Below are positions 1 to 7,608 of a DNA stretch of 18,553 nt, one piece after another. The notes below the pieces were generated by a model. That model made no database searches. It had not been told where the DNA came from and saw nothing but the letters and a program-made list of their open reading frames with translations. Both the position numbers and the translations under genes were made by a program. How positions within the stretch are numbered: position 1 is the first letter of the stretch; the number at the start of each line of letters is the position of its first letter. Source of the DNA: Bacillota bacterium (GTDB lineage Bacteria > Bacillota > Clostridia > Acetivibrionales > DSM-1351); contig JAEWST010000120.1 of assembly GCA_023398105.1 (NCBI GenBank), forward strand, positions 1 through 18,553, given 5' to 3'.

Positions 1-20
1 AAAAACCACTTGTGGTTTTT
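1..20. terminator. Bidirectional intrinsic terminator-like hairpin
   Basis: A perfect inverted repeat, AAAAACCA-CTTG-TGGTTTTT, flanked by A-tract and T-tract. It could end an upstream gene that lies outside the window, or a transcript from the opposite strand. The stem is short, with only three G-C pairs, so its strength is uncertain. Confidence 0.5.
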
Positions 21-21
21 G

Positions 22-67
22 TAGCTCGAAAATACACCTTGTTTGTACATACTTTATTTTCGAGCTA
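22..67. repeat. 13-bp stem palindrome next to repeat family A copy 1
   Basis: TAGCTCGAAAATA at 22-34 is the exact reverse complement of TATTTTCGAGCTA at 55-67, with a 20-base loop. Read on the minus strand, it follows the GTAAT that ends the conserved part of repeat family A. In the other family A copies a different palindrome (11-13 bp stem, 7-base loop) occupies the same place. The position is therefore conserved while the stem sequence is not, which suggests that folding matters more than sequence. Confidence 0.55.
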
Positions 68-69
68 TT

Positions 70-174
70 ACATTCAGCGGCGTTTCATCGAGGCGGGAGA
101 TATTCTCACCGCCTGATAACCAAAGTGCTACCCGCCACTAATAGAAGTGGGGGACATTTTTTTGCCTCGTTATA
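70..174 (-). repeat. Repeat family A, copy 1 (minus orientation)
   Basis: On the minus strand this segment aligns closely with 13939-14041: TATAACGAGGC, a CCCACTTCTATTAGTGGCGGG hairpin, CACTTTGGTTATCAG, GGTGAGAATAT, CCCGCCTCGAT, and CGCCGCTGA-TGTAAT. CGAGGC and GCCTCG (89-94, 164-169) can pair to close the element. GGCGG-t-GAG-aatat-CTC-c-CGCC can form a competing inner hairpin. There is no coding potential. The terminal CGTTATA matches the inverted-repeat end of the complete copy, but the opposite end is not found in the window. It may derive from the end of a TnpB-type IS200/IS605 element; this is suggested only by the style of the hairpin. Confidence 0.75.
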
Positions 175-177
175 TGA

Positions 178-218
178 GAAACACTGTAAATTAAATAAAT
201 AACCGTGTTTCCTTTTTT
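178..218 (+). terminator. Possible intrinsic terminator upstream of hprK
   Basis: GAAACAC (178-184) pairs with GTGTTTC (205-211), and C plus six T residues follow. The 7-bp stem has a 20-base loop, so this is a weak candidate. It sits immediately before the probable hprK promoter. Confidence 0.3.
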
Positions 219-236
219 GAATAGGTATTATATAAT
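208..236 (+). promoter_or_regulatory. Weak candidate sigma-A promoter for hprK
   Basis: A perfect -10 box, TATAAT (231-236), lies 40 bases before the hprK start. The hexamer 17 bases upstream (TTTCCT) is a poor -35 match, so only the -10 is convincing. Confidence 0.3.
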
Positions 237-275
237 ACAAGAGTATGTATATTGACGAAATAGAGGTGCTTTCTA

Positions 276-1229
276 GTGTTTTCTGTAACTATAAAAGAAA
301 TAATAGAAGAGTTTCAATTAGAGGAACTGACTGGACGTAAGGATTTTGAGGAAATAGTGATTACATCAGCCGATGTAAATAGACCAGGATTACAATTAGC
401 AGGATACATGGAGTATTTTGGAACTGATAGAATGCAGATTATAGGCAAAGGAGAAACGGCATACTTAATGCAGCTTCGGGAAAGCGACAGATATAGAAGG
501 CTAGATAATTTCTTCAAATGCGGATTCCCTTGTATGGTTGTTGCAAGAGGACTTGGTGTATTTCCTGAGATGATTGAAGTAGGAAGAAAATATAATATAC
601 CAGTTCTTAGAACAGATGACATAACATCTAGATTTATGAGTGGTGTTATCAGGTATCTTAATGTTCAATTGGCACCTAGAACAAGTATGCACGGTGTACT
701 GGTAGAGGTTTACGGTGAAGGTATACTTATACTTGGTGAAAGCGGTGTGGGAAAGAGTGAGATTGCACTTGAACTTGTAAAAAGAGGGCATCGTCTTGTA
801 GCAGATGATAATGTTGAAATTAGAAAAGTATCGGATAGAACACTTGTAGGTACAGCTCCTGATATAATAAGGCATTTCATAGAAATCAGGGGAATTGGAA
901 TATTGGATGTCAAAAATTTATATGGTGTTGGCTCTGTAAAAATGACAGAAAATATAAATCTTGTTATTAAATTAGAGCATTGGAATGACAAAAAGGTATA
1001 TGACAGGTTGGGGCTTGAAGATGAATTTACAGAAGTACTGGGCTTAACTGTTCCTTGTCTAACTATACCTGTAAGTCCTGGAAGAAATTTGGCTATCATA
1101 GTAGAGGTTGCAGCGATGAACAACAGACAAAAGAAGATGGGATATAATGCTGCACAGGTTCTTAGTGAAAGAGTATTAGGTAATATTAATAAAAATACTA
1201 TATACAAAGAATCTGGATATATGGGTTAA
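276..1229 (+). CDS. hprK: HPr kinase/phosphorylase
   Basis: Bifunctional enzyme that phosphorylates the PTS protein HPr (or its paralogue Crh) on Ser46 with ATP or PPi and reverses this with phosphate. It is the sensor enzyme of carbon catabolite repression in Firmicutes and is cytosolic. The 317 residues match the family length of about 310. The N-terminal domain (about 1-130) is followed by the kinase domain with P-loop GESGVGKS at 154-161, a preceding conserved His at 139, and the family signature around IEIRGIGILDVKNLYGVGSV (202-221). The C-terminal VSPGRNLA segment is also typical. Translation starts at GTG, with AGAGGTG seven bases upstream. The php gene follows after 28 bases and the murB-rapZ-yvcK-whiA block lies downstream, the usual clostridial arrangement. 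No HPr or Crh gene is visible here. Function is secure by motif and length. Confidence 0.97.
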   Translation: MFSVTIKEIIEEFQLEELTGRKDFEEIVITSADVNRPGLQLAGYMEYFGTDRMQIIGKGETAYLMQLRESDRYRRLDNFFKCGFPCMVVARGLGVFPEMIEVGRKYNIPVLRTDDITSRFMSGVIRYLNVQLAPRTSMHGVLVEVYGEGILILGESGVGKSEIALELVKRGHRLVADDNVEIRKVSDRTLVGTAPDIIRHFIEIRGIGILDVKNLYGVGSVKMTENINLVIKLEHWNDKKVYDRLGLEDEFTEVLGLTVPCLTIPVSPGRNLAIIVEVAAMNNRQKKMGYNAAQVLSERVLGNINKNTIYKESGYMG

Positions 1230-1257
1230 GGATTAATCAAACTCTAGGAGGGGAAAA

Positions 1258-1992
1258 TTGAAAATAATAGCTGATACACATACTCACACAATTTCAAGTG
1301 GGCATGCATATAGTACAATTCAGGAGAATGCAAAAGAAGCATTTACTAATGGAATACAAATGATAAATATGTCAGATCATGGTCCAGCTATGTCAGGTGC
1401 TCCGTTTCGATACCACTTTGGCAATTTGGAAATAATACCTGACACACTGTATGGTGTTCGTGTTTTAAAAGGCGTAGAGTTGAATATTATTAACTATAAC
1501 GGGGAAATTGATTTAGATGATTACTATTTAGAAAAAATGGATTTGGTGCTAGCAAGCTACCATGATATATGTATTAAGCCAGCAACAATTGAGGAGCACA
1601 CAAATGCTGCAATACAGATATTATCAAATCCATATATAGATGTTTTTGCCCATTCAGGTAATCCACAGTTTCAAATAGATATAGAAAAAGTAGTTAAAGC
1701 CGCAAGAGATAATAATAAGCTTATTGAATTAAATAATCAATCTGCACTTGTTAGAAAGGGTAGTGAAAAAAATTGCCTTCAAATAGCTCAAATGTGTAAA
1801 AAACATGGTGTAAGGATAGCAACAGGAAGCGATGCACATATTAGCTTTGGTATTGGTAAATTTGATTTTGTCACTGAATTGCTTAAAGAAGCTGATGTAC
1901 CTGAAGAATTGGTTATTACAACTTCAATAGAAAAAATGGATGAATATTTGCATGAGAGAAGAAATAGAATTATGAATTTATCTAAAGCATAG
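1258..1992 (+). CDS. PHP-domain phosphatase/hydrolase, YcdX-like
   Basis: A 244-residue PHP-superfamily (polymerase and histidinol phosphatase) metal-dependent phosphoesterase. Expected metal ligands are present in order: H8-x-H10, H16, D40-H41, E74, H102, H132 and the terminal D192-A-H194. It spans essentially the whole YcdX-type family, so it is a stand-alone enzyme and not a DNA-polymerase domain. The physiological substrate cannot be read from sequence. The start is TTG at 1258, with AGGAGGGG four bases upstream and no competing ATG nearby. It lies 28 bases after hprK and is probably cotranscribed with it; php genes at this place between hprK and murB are seen in other clostridia. The downstream spacer to murB (225 bases) holds repeat family B copy 1. 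Confidence 0.9.
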   Translation: MKIIADTHTHTISSGHAYSTIQENAKEAFTNGIQMINMSDHGPAMSGAPFRYHFGNLEIIPDTLYGVRVLKGVELNIINYNGEIDLDDYYLEKMDLVLASYHDICIKPATIEEHTNAAIQILSNPYIDVFAHSGNPQFQIDIEKVVKAARDNNKLIELNNQSALVRKGSEKNCLQIAQMCKKHGVRIATGSDAHISFGIGKFDFVTELLKEADVPEELVITTSIEKMDEYLHERRNRIMNLSKA

Positions 1993-2088
1993 TATTAAAG
2001 CTTTTTGCATGGCATATACTGATTTTAGTGGCTAGTAGGAACTAATAATTATTATTATTTTAAGTTATTTTGTCAACTTTTACATTTA

Positions 2089-2146
2089 AAAATTCTATCG
2101 GTGCGGAGAATTCTTCCACACCTACAATTTTCAACTGCGAATGTTG
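2089..2146 (+). repeat. Repeat family B, copy 1 (minimal fold-back form)
   Basis: The shortest of three related structures. GGTGCGGAGAA (2100-2110) runs directly into TTCTTCCACACC (2111-2122), giving a nearly perfect stem, with AAAATT and AATTTT (2089-2094, 2126-2131) as an outer stem. CAACTGCGAATGTTG (2132-2146) forms a small hairpin shared in diverged form by the other copies. Compared with copies at 11307 and 12263 it lacks the whole interior. It fills most of the php-murB spacer and might affect readthrough between the two genes. Confidence 0.65.
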
Positions 2147-2217
2147 TATAAATTAGGTTAATTCTAAAAATATAGAAGAGTTTATTTCTAGAGTTATTTG
2201 AAAGGGGGGATAGGATA

Positions 2218-3138
2218 TTGCAAAATAATGAGCTTGTTAGTAAACTTAATAACATTTTGGGAGAAAAAAAAGTATATATTAATGAACCTATGAGCAACCA
2301 CACTTCGTTTAAAATAGGCGGACCAGCAGACCTTATGATTTTGCCTGACAGCAGTGAGCAGATTGAGGAGACTATCAAGTGCCTTGTCAGTGCCAAAGTA
2401 CCATATTTGGTCATGGGTAACGGAACTAATCTTTTGGTATCTGACAAAGGCATTCGGGGTGTAGTTATTAAAATATATGACAATATGGACAGATATTCGG
2501 TTGATGGTGAATTTATGGAGATTGAGGCTGGAATGCTTATTTCAAAAGCCTCAAAAATAGCACTTCAAAATTCGCTTTCGGGTCTTGAATTTGCAGAAGG
2601 GATTCCTGGTACTATAGGCGGAGCGGTTACAATGAATGCTGGAGCATATATTGGTGAGATGTCTATGGTAGTTGATGAGACAGAATATCTTGATGTAAAT
2701 GGAAGAATAGTTACGGTAAGAGGCAAAGAACATGATTTTTCCTATAGAACAAGTGTTATCCAAAAAACAAAAGGAATTGTTTTAAAAACACGCTTAAAGC
2801 TCAAATTTGGTGAAAACCCAAAAATTAAAGAAGCAATGGATGATTTCAACTTTAAAAGAAGAGATAAACAGCCTCTTGAATGGCCTAGTGCTGGTAGTGT
2901 TTTTAAAAGACCGCAAGGATATTTTGTGGGCAAGCTAATTGATGATTGTGGACTAAGAGGATATGGCATAGGCGGTGCAAAGATATCAGATAAGCATAGT
3001 GGTTTTATTATTAACACGGGTGTTGCTACTTGTAAAGATGTACTTGAATTAATTAGCTATATTCAAAAAACTGTAAAGGGAAAGTTTAATGTAGAACTTG
3101 AGCCTGAGCTAAGGATTATCGGAGACTTTAATAAATAG
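2218..3138 (+). CDS. murB: UDP-N-acetylenolpyruvoylglucosamine reductase
   Basis: FAD-dependent enzyme that reduces UDP-GlcNAc-enolpyruvate to UDP-MurNAc with NADPH, the second committed step of peptidoglycan precursor synthesis in the cytosol. The 306 residues carry an N-terminal FAD-binding domain with HTSFKIGGPADL (28-39), GNGTNLLV (67-74) and GIPGTIGGAVTMNAGAYIGE (128-147). YRTS (176-179) and the substrate-domain motif AGSVFKRP place the proton-donating Ser at 227; a Glu in LEPELRIIG (297) is the second catalytic residue. Length and motif spacing fit the type II MurB of Firmicutes. The start is TTG at 2218, with AAAGGGGGG six to ten bases upstream. Location in the hprK-rapZ block is typical of Clostridia. 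Confidence 0.97.
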   Translation: MQNNELVSKLNNILGEKKVYINEPMSNHTSFKIGGPADLMILPDSSEQIEETIKCLVSAKVPYLVMGNGTNLLVSDKGIRGVVIKIYDNMDRYSVDGEFMEIEAGMLISKASKIALQNSLSGLEFAEGIPGTIGGAVTMNAGAYIGEMSMVVDETEYLDVNGRIVTVRGKEHDFSYRTSVIQKTKGIVLKTRLKLKFGENPKIKEAMDDFNFKRRDKQPLEWPSAGSVFKRPQGYFVGKLIDDCGLRGYGIGGAKISDKHSGFIINTGVATCKDVLELISYIQKTVKGKFNVELEPELRIIGDFNK

Positions 3139-3222
3139 AGATTTTGCTAATTATAGGGTGTCAAGAAAACACATCAGAATATTTATTGGAATAATTACAT
3201 GTGAAAGATTTGGAGGATACAA

Positions 3223-4098
3223 ATGAGATTTGTAATAGTAACTGGCATGTCAGGAGCAGGAAAAAGTCTTGTGACTAAATATTTAGAGGATATTGGTTTT
3301 TTCTGTGTTGATAATTTGCCGCCTTCATTAATTCTTAAATTTGCCGAAATTAGTGCTCAAAGTGAAGGCAAAATGGAAAAAATAGCATTAGTTATAGATA
3401 TTAGGGGCGGTGAGCTCTTGCATGATCTTTTTCCAGCTCTTGAAGAGATTAAACAGTCGGGTTTTTCTTACGAGATATTGTTTTTAGAGGCTGCTGATGA
3501 TGTTCTTGTTAAGAGATATAAGGAAAGCAGAAGACAGCATCCATTATCTCAAGAGGGAAGATTATTGAAGGGAATAAGAGAGGAACGTAAGGCTCTTGAA
3601 AAAATAAAAGCTAAAGCCAATTATATAATTGATACGTCAACACTAGCCACTCGTCAGCTTAAGCAGGAAATAAACAACATATTTTTAGAGGGAAAGACCT
3701 TTAGGGGTATAATAATTAATATTGTTTCATTTGGCTTTAAATATGGAATACCAACAGACTGTGATTTGGTTTTTGATGTTAGATTTATACCTAATCCATA
3801 TTATATTGCACCAATGAAACTGAAAACTGGTAAGGATGAAATGGTAAAGGAATTTGTACTAAATGCACACGAAACAAAGGAGTTTATTGAAAAATTAGAT
3901 GATATGCTGGATTTCCTTATTCCAAATTATATAAAGGAAGGGAAGTCACAACTGGATATTGGAATTGGATGTACAGGCGGCAGACACAGATCTGTTGCCA
4001 TAGCTGATGAGGTTTTCAGAAGACTGCAAGAAAAAAAACACAGAGCCGTTATTGAACATAGGGATATTGAGAAAGATAGCAGAGGTGTTGGTAAATGA
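3223..4098 (+). CDS. rapZ: RapZ/YvcJ-family nucleotide-binding protein
   Basis: A 291-residue P-loop protein. The Walker A motif GMSGAGKS is at residues 8-15, and the conserved C-terminal half carries GIGCTGGRHRS near residue 247 and ends in an HRD-containing segment. In E. coli RapZ is an RNA-binding adaptor that controls glucosamine-6-phosphate synthase mRNA through small RNAs; in Bacillus the orthologue YvcJ is a nucleotide hydrolase linked to competence. Which role applies here cannot be told from sequence. The start is ATG with GGAGG seven bases upstream. The stop overlaps the yvcK start as ATGA (4095-4098), implying translational coupling. It probably links nucleotide or amino-sugar status to the wall genes around it. 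Confidence 0.95.
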   Translation: MRFVIVTGMSGAGKSLVTKYLEDIGFFCVDNLPPSLILKFAEISAQSEGKMEKIALVIDIRGGELLHDLFPALEEIKQSGFSYEILFLEAADDVLVKRYKESRRQHPLSQEGRLLKGIREERKALEKIKAKANYIIDTSTLATRQLKQEINNIFLEGKTFRGIIINIVSFGFKYGIPTDCDLVFDVRFIPNPYYIAPMKLKTGKDEMVKEFVLNAHETKEFIEKLDDMLDFLIPNYIKEGKSQLDIGIGCTGGRHRSVAIADEVFRRLQEKKHRAVIEHRDIEKDSRGVGK

Positions 4099-5411
4099 GA
4101 GCAACAGACTGGGCAGTACCAGGAGCTAGAATAAAAAGGTGGGGGTTGCTGCTTGCGGTAGGACTAATACTTGTATGTTTAAGTATTACATTTGCTATAG
4201 ATTATTATACTAAAGGCGTCTTATTTATTTTTTTAATGACTATTTCAGCGTTGATGGGTGTAGGCTCTGTATTGTTTGCACTAAAGTCATTTGCAAGTTC
4301 TTTGTTATCAGTATTGAGCCATAACAAAATTAATACCTTTAATCCAGAGGGTTTGAGCAGTCTTCTTAATGAAAAAAGAATATCAGTAAAGGGTCCTAAA
4401 ATAGTTGCTATAGGCGGTGGAACAGGTCTTTCCACAATGCTAAGAGGATTAAAGCAGTATTCTTCAAATCTAACTGCATTGGTAACGGTAGCAGATGATG
4501 GTGGAGGTTCTGGCGTTTTAAGAGAGGATCTTGGAATGCTTCCACCTGGTGATATTCGAAATTGTATTCTTGCTTTAGCTAACACTGAGCCTATAATGCA
4601 AAAACTTCTTCAATACAGATTTCAGGATGGAATGCTTAAGGGGCAAAGCTTTGGCAATTTATTTCTAGCTGCTATGGATGGTATTTCTGATAGTTTTGAA
4701 GAAGCTGTCAAAAAAATGAGTGATGTTCTGGCTGTAACTGGTAAGGTTTTGCCTATTACTCTTGATGATGTAAGATTGTGTGCTGAAACAGACAGTGGAA
4801 ATATTATTTTAGGTGAATTTAATATTGGGCATAGAGATTCAAATGATGTGTCAAACATTGAAAGAGTATATTTTAATCATAAAAATGTGAAGCCTTTAAA
4901 TGAAGCTATTGCTGCCATCATGGAGGCTGATATAGTAGTATTAGGTCCAGGTAGCCTATACACCAGTATAATACCCAATCTATTAGTGGAAGGTGTATGT
5001 GAGGCATTGCAAAAAACAAAGGCTATTATTGTATATGTTTGCAATGTTATGACACAACCCTGTGAGACACAGGGGTATTCACTTAGCGACCATATAAAAG
5101 CTATTGAAAAACATACAAAAAAGGGAATAATAGATTTCTGTATTGTTAATACTGCTTCTATACCTAATGAGCTTAGGGAAAGGTATTTATTAGATGGGGC
5201 AGAGCTTGTAAAGGTTGATTCTGAGATAGTTGAAAAGATGGGGATAGAGCTTATTACAGGTGATTTTAAAGCTGTTAATAACAATTTGGTAAGACATGAC
5301 TCTAATAAGCTTGCCAAAAAGATAATCGAATTGGTTTCAGAGTTTGTTTTGGCTCGTGATAAAGATAGAGTACTTGACTACTACTATGCAAGAGAAAGAT
5401 TAAATTCATAA
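4095..5411 (+). CDS. yvcK: YvcK-family gluconeogenesis factor with N-terminal membrane anchor
   Basis: A 438-residue member of the YvcK/CofD-like family, which binds UDP-sugars and is needed for wall integrity and growth on gluconeogenic carbon sources in Bacillus. The core begins near residue 101 with the nucleotide-binding GGGTGLS (107-113), followed by ADDGGGSG (133-140), GMLPPGDIRN (147-156) and a GPGSLYTS segment. The first 100 residues are extra relative to the soluble Bacillus protein of about 317 residues. They contain two hydrophobic stretches, about 17-36 and 41-64, likely a membrane hairpin holding the core at the membrane. The start ATG overlaps the rapZ stop. The family assignment is secure; the membrane role is inferred. 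Confidence 0.93.
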   Translation: MRATDWAVPGARIKRWGLLLAVGLILVCLSITFAIDYYTKGVLFIFLMTISALMGVGSVLFALKSFASSLLSVLSHNKINTFNPEGLSSLLNEKRISVKGPKIVAIGGGTGLSTMLRGLKQYSSNLTALVTVADDGGGSGVLREDLGMLPPGDIRNCILALANTEPIMQKLLQYRFQDGMLKGQSFGNLFLAAMDGISDSFEEAVKKMSDVLAVTGKVLPITLDDVRLCAETDSGNIILGEFNIGHRDSNDVSNIERVYFNHKNVKPLNEAIAAIMEADIVVLGPGSLYTSIIPNLLVEGVCEALQKTKAIIVYVCNVMTQPCETQGYSLSDHIKAIEKHTKKGIIDFCIVNTASIPNELRERYLLDGAELVKVDSEIVEKMGIELITGDFKAVNNNLVRHDSNKLAKKIIELVSEFVLARDKDRVLDYYYARERLNS

Positions 5412-5476
5412 AGGGATAAAGGTAATCCAGCCATATGATGCTGATACTTAAAAAACCAGACAGGAGTGTGTTTAAT

Positions 5477-7459
5477 ATGGAGTTTGGAAAAAGCTTTTGG
5501 TATAGTTATGAGCAGGGAAGTGAGAGAGAATGGATTATTACAAATGGAATAGGAGGATATGCTTCGGGGACATTAATTTGTTCAAATAGCAGAAGATATC
5601 ATGGTTTGCTTATAGCAGCTTTGAAGCCCCCCACAAGCAGACACTTACTTTTATCTAATCTTTTAGAGGATTTAATTTTTGAAGATGGCAAATCAGTATC
5701 TTTTTGTTCCTTTAAGACGTCAGACGGTTATATTAACAATGGCTTCCATCACCTTCAAAGAGTGAATTATCAGTATGTTCCTGAGTTTATATTTAGTTAT
5801 CGGGATGTTTTCATAAAAAAGAAAATCGCTATGAAATATGGCGAAAACACAACTGTAGTTCAATATGAAATTAGAAATGGCTCAAAGAATGCTGTTTTTA
5901 AGCTTTCACCATTGGTTAATTATAGAGATCATCATCATCAAAGTCAATGTAGCTATTTGAATTTTGATATGGATATTAATAAAAATGAAATTAGTATTTC
6001 ACCAAAGGGCTCTGATGTAACTATGAACTTTAGTACAAGCTCAGGTCAGTTCAAAAAGCTTGATAACTGCTATTTTTATAATATGCTTTATACAATAGAA
6101 AATCAGCGTGGTTTGGATAGCTTCGAGGATCATTTCATTCCTGGATATTTTAGTGTTGAGCTGAAGCCTTATGAATGTAAAACAATATCCTTTGTTGTAA
6201 CTAGCGAGAAGCTTGAAAGCAGTAAAGTTGATGCTACTGAAGTAATTGCTTCAGAAGAAAATCGTCTTTGTGAGCTGCTGAGTATAAAGGAATATAAAAA
6301 TAAGCTGTGCAGGAGGTTAGTTCTTGCTGCAGACAATTTTATTGTATATAGAAAATCTACAGATTCAAAGACTGTAATTGCTGGATATCCTTGGTTTACT
6401 GATTGGGGAAGAGACACAATGATAGCCTTCAGCGGGCTTACATTAGCTACAGGCAGATATAAAGATGCGGAGGATATTCTTTATACTTTTTCAAAATATG
6501 TAGAACATGGTCTTATTCCGAATATGTTTCCTGATGATGGAATGCAGCCTGCATATAACAGTGTTGATGCCGCTTTATGGTATTTTGAGGCAGTCTACAA
6601 TTATTTAGAGTATACAAACAATTATAATTTCATAAAAGAAAAAATATATAGTTGTTTAAAGGAGATATTCACAGGTTTTAAAGACGGAACAATTTTTGAT
6701 ATAGGTATGACAGAGGATTGTCTTATTACCGCAGGAAATCCTCATACTCAATTAACATGGATGGACGCAAAGGTTGGAGATTGGGTTGTTACTCCACGAC
6801 ACGGAAAGGCTGTGGAAATAAACGCTTTATGGTATAATGCACTAATGGTTATGTCACATTTGGCAAATAAGTTTGAAGATAGGGATATATATATTAATTT
6901 AGCTCAGAAGGCTAAACAATCTTTTGATAAAGTTTTTTGGAATGGTTCTGATAATTGTTTATATGATGTAGTCAATGATTTTGGAAAGGATCCTAGTATA
7001 CGACCAAATCAGATAATGGCTGTTGGCCTTTCGTATTCGGTTATTGAAGGGGATAAAGCAAAAAGCATTGTTGAAAAGGTATGGAAGGAACTCTATACAC
7101 CTTATGGGTTAAGGTCTTTATCTCAAAATAGTCATCAATATAGGGGAGAATACTCTGGAGATGTCTGGAGCAGAGATGGTGCATATCATCAGGGAACTGT
7201 TTGGACATGGCCACTAGGAAGGTTTATTAAAGCTTACGTCAGAGTTAATGGCTCAACGGAAGAGGCTAGAAGGAATGCGTTAGATTTTATTATGCCGTTT
7301 ATTGATCACATGAAGGATGGCGGCTTAGGTAGCATTTCAGAGATATTTGATGGAAATGTTCCCCATTATCCTAGAGGCTGTTTTGCACAGGCATGGAGCG
7401 TATCTGAGGTTTTAAGAGCTGCAATTGAGGATGCTCGGATAGAGGACATCGGACTTTAA
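5477..7459 (+). CDS. Glycogen debranching enzyme, amylo-alpha-1,6-glucosidase type
   Basis: Likely removes alpha-1,6 branch glucose units during glycogen breakdown in the cytosol. The N-terminal bacterial/archaeal GDE domain begins with FGKSFWYSYEQGSEREW and NGIGGYASGT. The C-terminal alpha/alpha-barrel (from about residue 280) carries GYPWFTDWGRDTMIAF, LTWMDAKVGDWVVTPR, GKAVEINALWYNALM and SRDGAYHQGTVWTWPLGR, hallmark motifs of the archaeal-type debranching enzyme (GH133-like). An in-frame ATG lies 42 bases upstream at 5435. I prefer 5477 because AGGAG sits 10 bases before it and family members start close to this FGK motif; the longer form would have 674 residues, this one 660. Its place between yvcK and whiA is unusual and suggests joint control of glycogen and wall carbon flow. 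Whether it also has transferase activity is unclear. Confidence 0.92.
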   Translation: MEFGKSFWYSYEQGSEREWIITNGIGGYASGTLICSNSRRYHGLLIAALKPPTSRHLLLSNLLEDLIFEDGKSVSFCSFKTSDGYINNGFHHLQRVNYQYVPEFIFSYRDVFIKKKIAMKYGENTTVVQYEIRNGSKNAVFKLSPLVNYRDHHHQSQCSYLNFDMDINKNEISISPKGSDVTMNFSTSSGQFKKLDNCYFYNMLYTIENQRGLDSFEDHFIPGYFSVELKPYECKTISFVVTSEKLESSKVDATEVIASEENRLCELLSIKEYKNKLCRRLVLAADNFIVYRKSTDSKTVIAGYPWFTDWGRDTMIAFSGLTLATGRYKDAEDILYTFSKYVEHGLIPNMFPDDGMQPAYNSVDAALWYFEAVYNYLEYTNNYNFIKEKIYSCLKEIFTGFKDGTIFDIGMTEDCLITAGNPHTQLTWMDAKVGDWVVTPRHGKAVEINALWYNALMVMSHLANKFEDRDIYINLAQKAKQSFDKVFWNGSDNCLYDVVNDFGKDPSIRPNQIMAVGLSYSVIEGDKAKSIVEKVWKELYTPYGLRSLSQNSHQYRGEYSGDVWSRDGAYHQGTVWTWPLGRFIKAYVRVNGSTEEARRNALDFIMPFIDHMKDGGLGSISEIFDGNVPHYPRGCFAQAWSVSEVLRAAIEDARIEDIGL

Positions 7460-7487
7460 TATTTGCTTAAATTGAATAAAAATTTAT

Positions 7488-7525
7488 ACCTTTGCAAAGG
7501 GTAGATTACCTAACTTTGCAAAGGT
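7488..7525 (+). promoter_or_regulatory. Twin CTTTGCAAAG palindromes forming a long hairpin before whiA
   Basis: CCTTTGCAAAGG (7489-7500) and CTTTGCAAAG (7514-7523) are palindromes with centres 24 bases apart. Together they also fold as one stem: ACCTTTGCAAAG with CTTTGCAAAGGT (12 bp), then GGTA with TACC, loop GAT, and a 3-base bulge. Symmetry of both kinds fits either a two-site operator for a dimeric regulator or an RNA hairpin at the end of the debranching-enzyme gene. A run of seven T residues follows about 17 bases later, too far for a standard terminator. Confidence 0.5.
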
Positions 7526-7608
7526 TAATCCATTGTTTGTGATTTTTTTGAGCAAATTTGTTCGGGGTTATTGTTAATTTAAAAAGTGTTTTTAGGGAGT
7601 GAGTTAGG

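Noticed and set aside
710..1207. A 165-codon minus-strand frame
   Set aside because: Antisense shadow of hprK, whose P-loop and signature motifs make the plus strand clearly the coding one.
5435..5476. Longer N-terminus for the debranching enzyme
   Set aside because: The SD before 5435 is weak and 12 bases away, whereas AGGAG precedes ATG 5477 and family N-termini begin there.
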